In this document: in pieces, positions 45,002 through 57,460 of the stretch
Layout of the letters: each line of letters begins with the position of its first letter
How positions within the stretch are numbered: the first letter of the stretch is position 1
Origin: Hemerocallis citrina
Taxonomy: Eukaryota; Streptophyta; Magnoliopsida; Asparagales; Asphodelaceae
DNA: 64,000 bases
Reading direction: 5' to 3'
Assembly (NCBI GenBank): GCA_017893485.1
Contig: JACEHZ010000201.1
Coordinates: forward strand, 62,001-126,000
The notes under the pieces: generated by a model
What the model was told of the DNA's origin: nothing
The model's database searches: none
The model's input: the letters and a program-made list of their open reading frames with translations, nothing else
Translations under genes and position numbers: made by a program

Positions 45002-47998
45002 GTAAGTTTTTTCTACCTATCTCCTCCTTCAACTTTTGTAAAAAAATGATTGATTGGTTCAGTAAATTCAAGTGAGAAAGATGACTGTCCTGGTGCTAAA
45101 TCATCTAGATTATGGGAAGGAGATTCAATGAAATCTACAAGATTTCGTTTCATTTTATTATTTATTATTTTTAACATTCTGTATTTCTGATGTTAAAAGA
45201 CCCAGCTTTTAGGTGACTGTCGAGTACATATAGAGCACCTAAACTCTGCTTCATATTATTAAGCTTACCACAAGGAGAATAGAAACATGAGTTGTTTCTG
45301 TTACCTTTTGGAGCTGACATGACACATGGGGCCCAACAGATTCATATTTTTTAAATTTATTGAACCCAGGAAGCAATAGTTTGATTTCTTTTATAATTCG
45401 TTCATGTAGGTGAATGATAAATTTGTAATTCAATATTTATACTTCTTCCTTCAATTTATGTGATCTTACTATGTCTGAAATGATCTTTAAGAACCCCATG
45501 AATCAGAACTTTGAATGAACTTTCACAAATTCTTATCTCTAACCACCATATGCAAAGACACTTCCATAAACCTATAATCACGCATGCATCCTTTTCTTAG
45601 GACTAGACAATTGTGTTCTTCACCCCTCAGCAAAATGTATGCATTGGATAATTAGCAAATCCTTCTTGCTATTGTTTGAACATATGACTTAATGGATCCG
45701 GAGGAGGACTAAAGATCTTTTGCAGATAGATTATAGTTATGGAGATGTGTTATGATAAATTGGCAGTGTTATGTTGGGTAAATAAAAAAGATAAGCAATT
45801 TTGAAAATTTTGAAATTTTAAATTGGCTGTTTCAATGGACAGATGTTAGTTTTAAAAGTTAGTCTTAAATGCTGAATTGTTTTGTTAGTCGGAACGTGTT
45901 GTCATCCTATGGGAAGCTTTCGGTGAAGATGAACATAGCAAAGCCGTATGGGCATGTTATAGATATATGGAAGTGTATGCACATATTTGTATGTACAATA
46001 TTTTTTTTCATAAGCTGAGCAAGGAGTAGCAAGCTTCTGATTTACTTGGAAGCTATTTATGGTTAACTTGATATGATCATTTATCTTCATGTCATTCATT
46101 TCTCAGGGGTAAGAGTTTTTTTTCACTCCAGATCATAAGTCCAATAAGGTGTCATGTAACTCACGTACAAAACTCTAGCGCTCAGTATTGCCCTCCAACA
46201 TCTAAGCAAATTTTTGTTTAAATAATTTAAAAGAATATGTTATTCTGGATGTTGGAATGGAAGCTTAGTTCAGCTTTTCTTTGTTGGCATCGGACATGGT
46301 CCTTCGTAATTTTATATACTATTCAATTTCCATTTCCCCTAGCAAGGCCCATGTGCAAAACAGGAGATTTATCTTTTGCTAGAAGCCTTATTTTAGTTCA
46401 AAATTTTATTCACATGCTTTTTATTTAATTGGAAAATATCACTTTGGTTGAGGTGTTGAAAGAGTGATAATCCTTCGACATAGATTTCTCTCATAACAGT
46501 GACACGGGAATAAATTAAATGATGGATTTGCATATAAGATCATTTGGTCCTTCAGTAACCCGTGCATTAAATATGCACATATTGAGCGTGAATTTCTCAA
46601 ACTAACTATATAGTTTTTTTCAGCTTTTGTTCACGGAGCTATTATATATCTCTCACCCTCACTCTTATCTTTTCTCTGTATCTACTCCAGTTTTTGCAGA
46701 TGGCTCTGTTTTCATACTTCATTATACTGCTCCTCATCTTCAGCTCTGCACATATTATTGAGGATAATGTGTAACTAATCACACTTCAGTGGAGTTTTCA
46801 AAAGTATAAATTATTTTTAAATATTCTTTTCTTTTTGCAGGGAGATCAACTTTCATTCATGCAGAGATTTTATCCTAAAAAATCATGCAGAAATTTCCAA
46901 GGTGAGATTTTGGCTACAATTATCCTCTTGCCATATCTAATCCTATAATGGGTAGTTGCTAGATTTTGGGGTTGGTTTCTTATTTGAGATGAATTTTGAT
47001 GAAGCAGGAAGAAGGTAAAGAGATGGTGATGGTGAGCAGCATAATGATTGGTTGAATGCCACCAAGATGTGAGAGGAGGTGCATTTCAATGCCACTAATT
47101 TTCAAATTTTAAATTTTGACTATTTTTAGAGTATATTGAATTAATTATTGAATGCTTTATGCCTCGGTACCCTTTATTGTTTCCGTACACCATCAAAACT
47201 TGACCTGATGCACTTAATTGAGAAAAAAGACCAAAAAAACATACACAAAGTTATAAGAGTAAACATACATCAAAACTTAAAATACATTTTAGCAGCATCC
47301 ACTACATTCTCTTCATGGGGAATTGATTACTCTTTGGGATATTCAAGAAATCTAATTCCATATTTGCGGATTAGAGGGATTGAGATGATTGAGATAAAGG
47401 TTATTTTGGAACAAGAAGTTAAAATATTGCTGGTTCCACGTATAGAGGTGTTAGCCGGTAGTATTCTGTATATGAGGGGCTAAAAGTGGAAATTGTCAAG
47501 TCAAGGGAGCTATTAGGAAAGCAGAGATAACTGAGGGGTCTAAAAGGAATTTACTCTTCTTTTTTTTCAATAATAACTTGGTAATAACTACTACCCAAGT
47601 TCCACAGAAGAGTTGCAAAGACTTTGTTGAATCATGAAATTTCAACTAAAGAAAGTTCTTGAAGTAAATTGAAAATATCACAAATAGGGAAACAGAGAGA
47701 AAGAGTGGTAATTTAGAGGCAAATTATAAAAAGAACTAGATTGAAGTTTAAGACATTCATTTAACTACCCTCCACATTCTGGCCAAAATCTCCCCTAAAG
47801 ATTCCTTGGGCTTGAGATTGATGTTTAAGTTCATTTTGTGATCAAATGTGCATGTTCTCAATTGCATGCAGAAACTTAAAGGTAGTTTTTGGTAGAATAT
47901 CTTTTTAGGGTAGTTTTTTTATTACTTTGCTAAATCTTCAAGGTATTTTCTTAATACAGTTTTTGGAAATAATGATCTTAACAGTTAGTATTTTTCAT
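45002..47998 (+). other. Interior of M, no firm gene
   Basis: A+T-rich sequence. A possible exon at 46841-46902 (TTTTTGCAG acceptor, GTGAGAT donor; EINFHSCRDFILKNHAEISK in one frame) cannot be assigned. Two short segments, near 45545 (CACCATATGCAAAGACACTTC) and 46183 (CAGTATTGCCCTCCAACATC), reappear as building blocks of the array that follows. Confidence 0.5.
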
Positions 47999-49525
47999 AA
48001 TAGTTGACATGAACTTTTTTTCACCATATGTAAAGACCTCAAATTTATAATCGCCATAGCTGACATGAACTTTTTTTCATAGTCCTCAGTATTATAATCA
48101 ACATATGCAAAGACACTTCCATAAACTGACATGAACTTTTTTTCATAATAGTTGACATGAACTTTTTTTCACCATATGCAAAGACCTCAAATTTATAATC
48201 ACCATATGCAAAGACACTTCCATAAACTGACATGAACTTTTTTTCATAATAGTTGACATGAACTTTTTTTCACCATATGCAAAGACCTCAAATTTATAAT
48301 CACCATAGCTGACATGAACTTTTTTTCAAAGTCCTCAGTATTGCCCTCCAACATCTAATCAAAATTATAATCACCATATGCAAAGACACTTCCATAAACT
48401 GACATGAACTTTTTTTCATAATAGTTGACATGAACTTTTTTTCACCATATGCAAAGACCTCAAATTTATAATCACCATATGCAAAGACACTTCCATAAAC
48501 TGACATGAACTTTTTTTCATAATAGTTGACATGAACTTTTTTTCACCATATGCAAAGACCTCAAATTTATAATCACCATAGCTGACATGAACTTTTTTTC
48601 ATTGTCCTCAGTATTGCCCTCCAACATCTAATCAAAATTATAATCACCATATGCAAAGACACTTCCATAAACTGACATGAACTTTCTTTCATAATAGTTG
48701 ACATGAACTTTTTTTCACCATATGCAATGACCTCAAATTTATAATCACCATAGCTGACATGAACTTTTTTTCATAGTCCTCAGTATTATAATCACCATAT
48801 GCAAAGACACTTCCATAAACTGACATGAACTTTTTTTCATAATAGTTGACATGAACTTTTTTTCACCATATGCAAAGACCTCAAATTTATAATCACCATA
48901 TGCAAAGACACGTCCATAAACTGACATGAACTTTTTTTCATAATAGTTGACATGAACTTTTTTTCACCATATGCAAAGACCTCAAATTTATAATCACCAT
49001 AGCTGACATGAACTTTTTTTCATAGTCCTCAGTATTATAATCACCATATGCAAAGACACTTCCATAAACTGACATGAACTTTTTTTCATAATAGTTGACA
49101 TGAACTTTTTTTCACCATATGCAAAGACCTCAAATTTATAATCACCATATGCAAAGACACTTCCGTAAACTGACATGAACTTTTTTTCATAATAGTTGAC
49201 ATGAACTTTTTTTCACCATATGCAAAGATCTCAAATTTATAATCACCATAGCTGACATGAACTTTTTTTCATAGTCCTCAGTATTGCCCTCCAACATCTA
49301 ATCAAAATTATAATCACCATATGCAAAGACCTCAAATTTATAATCACCATATGCAAAGACCCTTCCATAAACTGACATGAACTTCTAATCAAAATTATAA
49401 TCACCATATGCAAAGACACTTCCATAAACTGACATGAACTTTTTTTCATAGCCCTCAGTATTGCCCTCCAACATCTAATCAAAATTATAATCACCATATG
49501 CAAAGACCTCAAATTTATAAATGCA
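47999..49525. repeat. Tandem array of ~249-bp composite units in M
   Basis: The landmark CATAGCTGACATGAAC recurs with starts spaced about 250, 272, 172, 249 and 249 bp. Each unit combines ATAATAGTTGACATGAAC, CACCATATGCAAAGACCTC, TATGCAAAGACACTTCC and, in some, CAGTATTGCCCTCCAACATC. Adjacent units look nearly identical, suggesting recent unequal exchange. The repeated minus-strand frames of 60-102 residues are by-products. Confidence 0.92.
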
Positions 49526-49627
49526 ACTACATTGATCAATTGGGTTTGCAATTAGGTAAATTGATATTTAATTATTTTTTGGTAATTTAATGCAACTATG
49601 TTAACTATTAATTGCTGCTAATTTAAA

Positions 49628-49745
49628 TTTTTTTTTCCCCCAGATTGTCATCTACACTCAGAACCGTTATGTACATATTGAAAGTTTAACTTTTGGTAGG
49701 GTGATGAAGAACATGTTTGGTTTAAGGCATTGTTCTGTTTGAAAG
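49628..49745 (+). other. Possible exon in M, unrecognised
   Basis: TTTTCCCCCAG at about 49640 resembles a splice acceptor, and GAAAG|GTAATGG at about 49745 a donor. The enclosed 100 bp has short open reading in two frames but no recognised sequence. 49746-50160 is A+T-rich spacer. Confidence 0.2.
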
Positions 49746-50159
49746 GTAATGGTTTCAAAACTTACTATTGTTTTCAAATTTTTATTGTTTTAATTGTTTA
49801 TTGTAAACTCTTACTATTTGGGGCAAAATTCTTACTGTTTTTTTAGGCTCACTGTTTGGTCTCATTTTCGAAGACTTCAACCATTGTGTTCTTCTACAAC
49901 CCTGTAATTTTTTTTGTCATTTGGTTGGTTGGTGTATATTATGGTGCATGATGTAATAATTGTAATAAGTATAATATTTAGCATTTTGGGAGATGATGTA
50001 AGTATCTGTATATAATGATGATATAATATACTTATGTTAATACCCGTACCCGCAATTTTGTGGAGTATTGGGTTCTGTTTTTGGTTTTTGAAAGGTTTTT
50101 CTTACGTTTTCAAATGAATTTTTGGTTTTTATTTTGTATCTTGCATTATATTATGATTT

Positions 50160-50830
50160 TTTCCCCCAGAGCCTTATATACATGATGCCTGTGTGATGTT
50201 GCTTGGTTTCGCCTGGGGAGGATTGATATTTATTACCTGTGATGTCATATTTTTAATTGTTAGCAGAATTCCGTAAGGAATAGCTGTAAAATGGCTAATA
50301 TTTTAGAGGAGATTCTGTCGAAATTTTTACTAAATTTTCTAAAATCTATTACGTTTTCAAACGATATCTTCGTTTTTATTTTGTATCTTTAGTCGTATGA
50401 AGATTTTTTCCCCCCAGAGCCCTATATATATGATGCCTGTGTGATGTTGCTTGGATTGACCTGGGGAGGATTCATATTTATTGCTTGTGATGTTAAATTT
50501 TTAATTGTGATCAGAATTCCGTAAGGAATTGCCGTAAAATAGATAATATTTTAGGGGAGGATGTGTCGAAATTTTTACTAAATTTCATAAAATCTATTAT
50601 GTTTCCAAACGATATCATGGTCTTTTATTTTATATCTTTAGTCATATGAATTTTTTTTCCCAGTGCCCTATATATATGATGCATGTGTGATGTGGCTTGG
50701 ATTAGCCTGGGGAGGATTCAATTTGACTGCATGTGATGTTAATTTGTTAATTTTGAGTAGAATTCCGTAAGGAATTGCTCTAAAAGGACTAATATTTCAG
50801 TGGAGATTTTGTCGAAATTTTTACTACAAT
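50160..50830. repeat. Three ~247-bp direct repeats near Helitron 3' end
   Basis: CCTATATATATGATGCCTGT and its variants begin at about 50172, 50420 and 50666. Each is followed by GTGATGTTGCTTGG, CTGGGGAGGATT and AGAATTCCGTAAGGAAT. Copies are more diverged than those of the 48-kb array and unrelated to it in sequence. Confidence 0.88.
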
Positions 50831-51065
50831 CCTGCCTGTCGAATTTTAGAGAAGACTGTCGAAATTTTTACTAAACAACTTAATTAATTAATCATTCTTC
50901 GCAATAATGTGTCGTAGGAAACAATATAATTTCAAAGGAGGCCTGTATAAAGTAGATGATTGTATTAGAAAGGTGGTTGTATTTGTTTACAATCAGTTTT
51001 TTTTTTCCTGTCATGGTGCATACAGTTCACCCAACCAAATAATTCCAAATAAATTTATATACAGT

Positions 51066-51106
51066 TCCGAATACGTGCCGTAGGCACGTGCCACGGGCAT
51101 ACCTAG
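51066..51106 (+). other. 3' terminal hairpin and CTAG end of Helitron M
   Basis: CGTGCCGTAGGCACG forms a 6-bp stem, followed about 12 bases later by CTAG and then T at 51107. This is the replication terminator of Helitrons; a near-identical one ends L at 4330-4356. Confidence 0.9.
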
Positions 51107-51159
51107 TCTATTAATAGTTGTTGAGGATGTGTGTGATTTAGTAAGCGAACTCATTTTTA

Positions 51160-51415
51160 TCATTTAATATCAAACGAGACATCTGATTCAGTAGCGATGA
51201 CTTTCTCGTTCAAACAAAGAAAAGAAAAGAAAATTGACAAGCCTAGTGAACCAACACACGGGTGGTCGGCTGCAAAGTCCACGTATTCCTTTGCTTTTAA
51301 CAAAGCAATTGCAGCTGACAACTTTCCGGGGTTTTTGAGTTGGGACAGAAAATTCAATAGAATGAAGATTTCACAAACAGAAATTGAGCACTTCTGACAA
51401 AGGATTGCCTTCATT

Positions 51416-51417
<2 letters not shown>
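51160..51417 (-). pseudogene. Gene fragment, downstream half, cut by insertion N
   Basis: The minus strand reads LMKAILCQKCSISVCEIFIL and LKNPGKLSAAIALLKAKEYV. The frame begins in the 17-bp target site shared with 57613-57629. There the other half reads PTAAIEQLMKAIL, so the two halves line up across the insertion and were probably one exon. The family is not recognised. 51107-51159 is A+T-rich spacer after Helitron M. Confidence 0.4.
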
Positions 51418-51464
<47 letters not shown>

Positions 51465-51932
51465 TTGTTGTTGTTGTTGTTGAAGGAAAAGGTGGAATAA
51501 GGCCACCATGTTTCATTAATGAGAATTAACCAAACAAACCCAGAGTACTGGGATAAATTACAACCTACAGACAACAAAAAAGAACATGAAGCAAGATAAC
51601 CAATACATACAATCAGTGCTCACTATCTGAGAGGGTGGGCCACAAAAGAACTACAGCTAGGACGTGTTGGATGTATAAGTACATTCTCAGTATAATAGGA
51701 TAATATTGTGTATATTATTCTATGGGGCAACACGGGTTTACACGTGTTATGTATTAATTATTGGAACGGGTTGAGTGGGCTAAAAGCCCAGTACCCTAAA
51801 CCCAGTCTAATCTCTTTATAAGCTGGTCTAGAGATAGTGCTCTGTGATATTCCAATACTGATAAGCAGGGTATAATATCTTAAGCGGCTAGAGATTAATC
51901 CTAACCCTAATTTTCCCAAATCAGTATTAACA

Positions 51933-54430
51933 ATCTTAAGATATTATCCTTCTACCTCAGCCGCCGCTGTCTCCGACCTAGGTCGCCGCTGCCATCAATG
52001 ATCACATCCCCGATCGTCGACGACGTCTGAAGAATCGCCGTCACCGATCGCGACCACAGCCGCAGTCGTCGTTGCGGTTCCAATCGCCGTCGTCAACGCG
52101 AATCAACTTCTCTGTCGACTTCGCAGATCCCGAACGGAATCGTCGTCGCGATCCCGTCACGATCGTCACCGCCGTTCCAGAGCACCGTTCGTCGTGTTGA
52201 TCTGGTCGTCTTCCTCAAAGCTTCGATTTCTGTTTAAGTTTGGGGGTTTGATCAGATCGAATCAAGTGGGTTTCTTCCACTGCTGTTTGAGTTTGGGGGA
52301 TCGCACCACAGATCGTAGGTGGAGTGGATCTCTCTCATCGATTGATCATTGCCGTTGCTGGTGCTATTTTGGGCTTTTGATTGGATCAGATTGGGTTATA
52401 TTCTTCCTCTTGACTGACTGCTGTGTGCTCTTCAGATTTGGTCCATTCTAAACTCAGTTATTTTCTCCTTACTAAATTACATAAGTAGAAATTATTCAGA
52501 AAAGAACTCTATTGTTTGAAATCTATTGTTTATTTCTTTGCGACGAAAAAATATTATCGTCCGTACGAGGTTTCTAAATTAGAGGATTCAGAAGAGCTGA
52601 ATTTAACAGTTGGAAAGGAAAAAATTCAGTGTGGATGTAATTGCTGGATATAGTGCGAGCAATGGGGATGATGTTTGGACTAGATCCAAATATGTTTGGA
52701 CTGGATCAGATCTAAAATTAAAGATAAGTTCTTTACCTGCATATATATTTGAATTATACTATTTATATGTTGCTAAGTGCTGAAGTTTAAAACCGTGTTG
52801 ATCATTGGTTAATTAAATACAAGTTTGAATAATTGTTTTGGCTCTGTGCTAAGGATCAAATATCCATTTTGATGAATTAAAATTATAGATTTTGACTGTA
52901 AATTTGTATCTTCAATTAAATTATTGTTAGAATAAAAGTGCTAATAATTTGTTTAATTGGCTAATTTTAACAATTGATGATATAGGAACTTCAAAGTTAC
53001 TTACAAATTGGATGTGTTGGAGATGATGGATATGTATCACGGTTGAATAAGTCTGCACTACGCAGGTTTCTCCATAGAATTTGGAAAACACTTCTAGCTT
53101 GAAGTGTGGGTATGATCTACTCTAATCTTTCTTAGTATTTTTATGTGATGAATGTGTTAATGTTTTGTGCATTTGATCATATGATTGAGAGTTTTAGATC
53201 ATAGTTGTTCTCGCTTTGAAAAACTAGCATGTTTAGGGTTGTTAAGTGTTTTATCATACTATGTGTATAGATATTTTGACAAATCCATTGTCTGCAGTTT
53301 TTGTGAGATTATATATATATTTGCTTCTCTCTTTAAAATAAATAATGATGCATAAGATCTGTAACAAATGTCCGTAACTTAGATAAGAGCATTTTGTAAT
53401 ACAGTATATGACTCCATTAGTTACGTTTTGTTCTTTCTCGTTCATTGTACTGTGTGCGCAAAATTGAATTATAAAATATTGGTCATTATCTCGTTTAGCG
53501 TTTCGAAGATGATGAAGAAAGAATAAAGAAAAATATAGCTCAATTTGTTTGAACAAGTGGACATTATTAGAATCACTAGAGAAAGCAAACAATTTTGTAA
53601 AATGTAATAGAGTAATTTTGTATTAACTCTTATAATGTGCATATATTGTCAATCACATGTATAAGCTGAGTTTAACAAATGAGACAATTAATAATAATAG
53701 TTCTAATTGTGTTCTTGAATAATAGCATATTTGGCTAAGATTTGAGAACTATTCAATTTGTTTGTGAGGAAATGTGATCTAATTATCAAAACTGTGGGGA
53801 AAACGGAGTTAAAAGCTATCGAGTTAAAAGTTTTAACATCCAAGTTGTTTTAAAATTTAGAATCACTATGAACTATATATTAAATTGCTTGTTCTTGTTA
53901 AAACTCATAACTCTGCTAAATGACACTCCATTAAATATGACAAATATGAAAGTTGTGCTCAGATTATGATCACTAGAAAATCATTTAGTATGGTCTCTAG
54001 GAGCACACAACTACTTGAGTCAATACATTCTGATATTTGTGATTTTAGTAGCTTTGCAACTAGATGAGACGATTATTGGTCAGAAGTATTTAATCGCCTT
54101 TATAGCTTTGCAACTAGAAGTATTTAATATAAGTCTGTCATATATATGAAGAATAAAGCACTTATTATTCTTAATGAATAAAAATTATAGTTGAATGCTA
54201 AAAATCAAGGGTTCAGATTTGATAGAGGTGGTGAATATGTTTTGCATTGGGCATAATCTCTACTGCACTCTACTTACAACAATCAAACAGTATTGATAAA
54301 AGTTAGAATCAAACTCTTAGTGAAATGTTGAATTCTATATTATTGACTGTTGTTTGATGTTGTATTGTTAATCATATCTCTAAATGTGTTACTACACTTT
54401 AAATTGAATACACCTTATAGATCAAGGCAT
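51933..54430 (+). other. Leader and 5' interior of J
   Basis: 51950-52200 is G+C-rich with CGTCG motifs (GCCGCCGCTGTCTCCGACC), like a plant leader. 52201-54430 is A+T-rich with many stops and no recognisable gag or integrase. Confidence 0.5.
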
Positions 54431-56160
54431 GAAAACACAAATAGTTTTGTTAAAGTGAGATTTTGTGTTGTGATACTTATGTTAGAATACTTTAACCCTA
54501 GAAGGCCTAAAGTAGGACCTACAACAGATATTTGTGTGTGTTTAGAAAGTGCAGAATGTAGTTCGGTGGACAGATGTTGGATCTATCTAATTTTTGTTAG
54601 AAGAATCTAGACCTGCAGAGTTCTTTGAGGATGTGTTCATCAAAGATAAATGTATGAAATAATTTAGTCATACAGACATGCTCAATGATTCACAATTGGA
54701 ATCAAGAACTAGTCTTACTGACACTTAAAAACCTGAATGACAAATAAGCTAAGAAGAGTTTTAGTAGACAATGAGATGATTATGTGTCATACAATAATAC
54801 TTCAATTTAGTTGATCTGCCGAAAGAGGCTAAAACTATAGTAAGTAAGTGGGGTTTTGTAGAAGAAACTTAATTTTGATTGTTCAGTAGCAATTTTAATG
54901 TTTTTTAGTAGCTAACAGATTGACTGAAAAAATGGGATAGATTTATTTGATGTCTACTCACATGTTTGTCATATTGCTACAAAAAAGTATTCTTCTTACT
55001 CTTACATCTATTGAAAATTTTGACATTCATAAAAGATATTTAAAAGTTTTGCACTTGATATTTTGCACTGAACAGTTTTGTACTGGAAAGTTTTGGACTA
55101 ATATGTTTAGTGAACAAGATTTAGAATTTAGTAAAATTATTGTATGCTTTGAAACATGTAATATAGCTATCGTATAAATAATTTGACAAATTTCTCAAAG
55201 AGCCTAGTATATGAATCAAGCAATTCAGATCAGGGCCTTTAACTTTGTCGTGTGTCAAATATAATGGCTATTATTTACTTGGTTTTATTGACATGCTTGT
55301 TGATTGGAAGTGACATCTCTATTATAAATGGAGTTAAATTGTGCTATCCAAATAAATTTAGCTTAAAACACCTAAGTATTATGGTCACCATATTATGTAT
55401 AAGGGTGAGTTTTGGTTGGCAAGGGATAACCCTTAGTCAAACTCGATAAATCAATAATGTGTTTCAAAAGTGGGGATATAGTGATTGAAAGTGTGTTTTA
55501 AAGCACCTTATGATTATGATAAAAGGTTGACACCCTATGATGGTGCAACTATGAGACAGGTAGATCATTCTAAAAGAATTGAAAGTCTCGTGTATACAAA
55601 GATCTGCACTAGAATAGACATAGCCTTTGAGGTAGGTATGATCTGCAGACTCACTAATAATCCCATACACACTTGAGTGCCCTTAAGAGGCTAATGAGAT
55701 ACTTGAGAGGTACTCAAGAGTTTGCTTTGTGCTACTCAAAGTTTTGTGAAAGTCGACAACTAGTGGATATGTGTTCTCACTAGTAGGAGCAGAAAAATTA
55801 TGGAGGTTAATAGGCAAACAAGTGTTGCGTTCTCATCCAAGAAATCAGACCTCTATGTGTTATCCTCTGGCTGAGTGGATTGAATGACTTATCGCTAATC
55901 ATCCATTTGAGAAGTTTAATGTAAATTCTCTATTCTGTTATGCGACTATCAAGCTATAATGCACTGTAGCTCATAACTCACTCTATAATAGTAAGAGGAG
56001 TATATTAAGGCTGAAAGAAGCCTAGTTGAACTTTCTCATAGATTAAGTGCAATTACGACAAGTATGGCTAATGCTCTTGCTAAGAGACTTGAAAATGATC
56101 TAATTATCAAAACTGTGGGGGAAATGGAGTTAAAAGCTATTTAGTCAAAAGCTTTAACAT
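54431..56160 (+). pseudogene. Decayed copia reverse transcriptase/RNase H of J
   Basis: Recognisable pieces include a NSFVKVRFCVVILM...YFNPRRPKVGPTTD segment (before RT), RIESLVYTKICTRIDIAFEV near 55575-55640 (usual SLMYxxxCTRPDIAF, end of RT/connection), TSGYVFSL near 55755 (RNase H) and a terminal part near 56030-56100. Frames change repeatedly and stops are frequent. No catalytic RT motif is legible. The product would copy element RNA into DNA, but this copy cannot. Confidence 0.65.
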
Positions 56161-57460
56161 CCAAGTTGTTTTGAAATTTAGAATCCAATTGGAGCCATAG
56201 AGAAGTTCAAACTGAAGCATCAATTTTAGGTAGTTGACATGCTTTAGATAATTTGAAAAGTTCTGTGTAAATTCTGTTAATATATAATTTCATTCCAATT
56301 TTGATGACGCTATATATTTTCATAATTTACTTAGAATCATCTCATTATTCCAAAAGAAAGCATGAAAACTTGTCGATGTGTTTCCGATGTTTAGAATGGT
56401 TGTTATATCATTCCAATTTTGATGATATAACTCTTTTATGGATTCATGTTTCATTCCAATTTTGATTATTTAGAATTAACCATAATTGATTTGACTGTTC
56501 TATCATTCCAATATGAAACATAGTATAGTTCTTGTATAGAAACTATAATAGTTCTTGTTCTTTATTTTATTAAAGAAACTTGATTATAATGCTTGCGTTA
56601 CATTTTGCTAAGCTATCGTTGAATTGTACTAAGTTCTTTAGTAGAACCAGATACTTTATGAAATTTGCTAGAATTCTTAGAGATATGTCTCTTGATATTC
56701 TTGTTTTCAATAAGCTAGCAAAGAAGGAAGAGTTAAATCTGTCAACATAGATTTCAGAATAATGATTTGCTCAAAATAGATGAGTAAACATAAAGCAGTT
56801 TTCAAGGATATAGTTTTGGTTTATTTATCGAAAGAATAAATTTGCCACTTGCTTGATAAAACTTCTGTTGAGTTTAAGACTCTTGTGTTCATGAGCTTAA
56901 AACTCATATTTTGTTCTTGAAGTTTATTTGCTTTGGTTGATTTTGAAATTATGACAGTTTCTCTAGTTGGTTTAGTCATTGTGAACTATTCTGTTTTGAT
57001 ATGGTTTTAGAACTATTTGATTATTTTGGTTTAGTCATATTTGAACTATTCAAGTTATAATTGATTTAGTCTATTATCCATGTTCTTTATGATTCAATAA
57101 TGTTTGAATTTTTGTGATCCAATATTATAACATTGCTTAGCTTAATATATTGAGAATATAGGAGGAGATTGTTGGATGTATAAGTATATTTTCAGTATAA
57201 TAGGATAATATTGTGTATATTATTCTATGGGGTAACACGGATTTACACGTGTTATGTATTAATTATTGGAACGGGTTGAGTGGGCTAAAAGCCCAGTACC
57301 CTAAACCCAGTCTAATCTCTTTATAAGATGGTCTAGAGATAGTGCTCTGTGATATTCCAATACTGATAAGCAGGGTATAATTTCTTAAGCGGCTAGAGAT
57401 TAACCCTAACCCTAATTTCCCCAAATCAGTATTAACGGGACGAACCGACAACAGCTTGTC

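Larger units (their letters stand above)
39168..51106 (+). mobile_element. Helitron M with several captured genes
   Basis: The 5' end TCTATATAATAAAACAC follows an A and shares GAAAGCTATCAAGTGGCTC with L. The 3' end at 51066-51106 has a hairpin (GTGCCGTAGGCAC), then CACGGGCATACCTAG followed by T: a classical CTRR end with insertion between A and T. A second 5' end lies at 42332. No Rep/helicase is present, so M is non-autonomous. It contains plus-strand exons from at least three, perhaps four, genes, all in the Helitron's own orientation, plus two tandem arrays near the 3' end. Confidence 0.85.
51665..57437 (+). mobile_element. Copia element J with short LTRs, decayed interior
   Basis: LTRs 51665-51932 and 57170-57437 are both 268 bp (TGTTGGATG...TTAACA/G) with an exact TSD GGACG (51660-51664 and 57438-57442). 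A purine tract ATAGGAGGAGAT precedes the 3' LTR. I see no usual Met-tRNA primer site after the 5' LTR. The interior has plus-strand remnants of copia RT/RNase H. By eye the LTRs differ at about nine positions (about 3%), far less than the decay of the interior. Confidence 0.9.

Noticed and set aside
47999..49525. CRISPR-like array
   Set aside because: Repeats are long composite units without unique spacers, inside a plant Helitron; there are no cas genes.
48045..49551. Family of similar minus-strand proteins (60-102 residues)
   Set aside because: They are the same frame read repeatedly through the 249-bp tandem array, not a gene family.
51890..51915. Telomere-like CCCTAACCCTAA (also at 57405)
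   Set aside because: Only one to two units, present in both LTRs of J, so it is LTR sequence (possibly a telo-box-like promoter motif) and not telomeric DNA.
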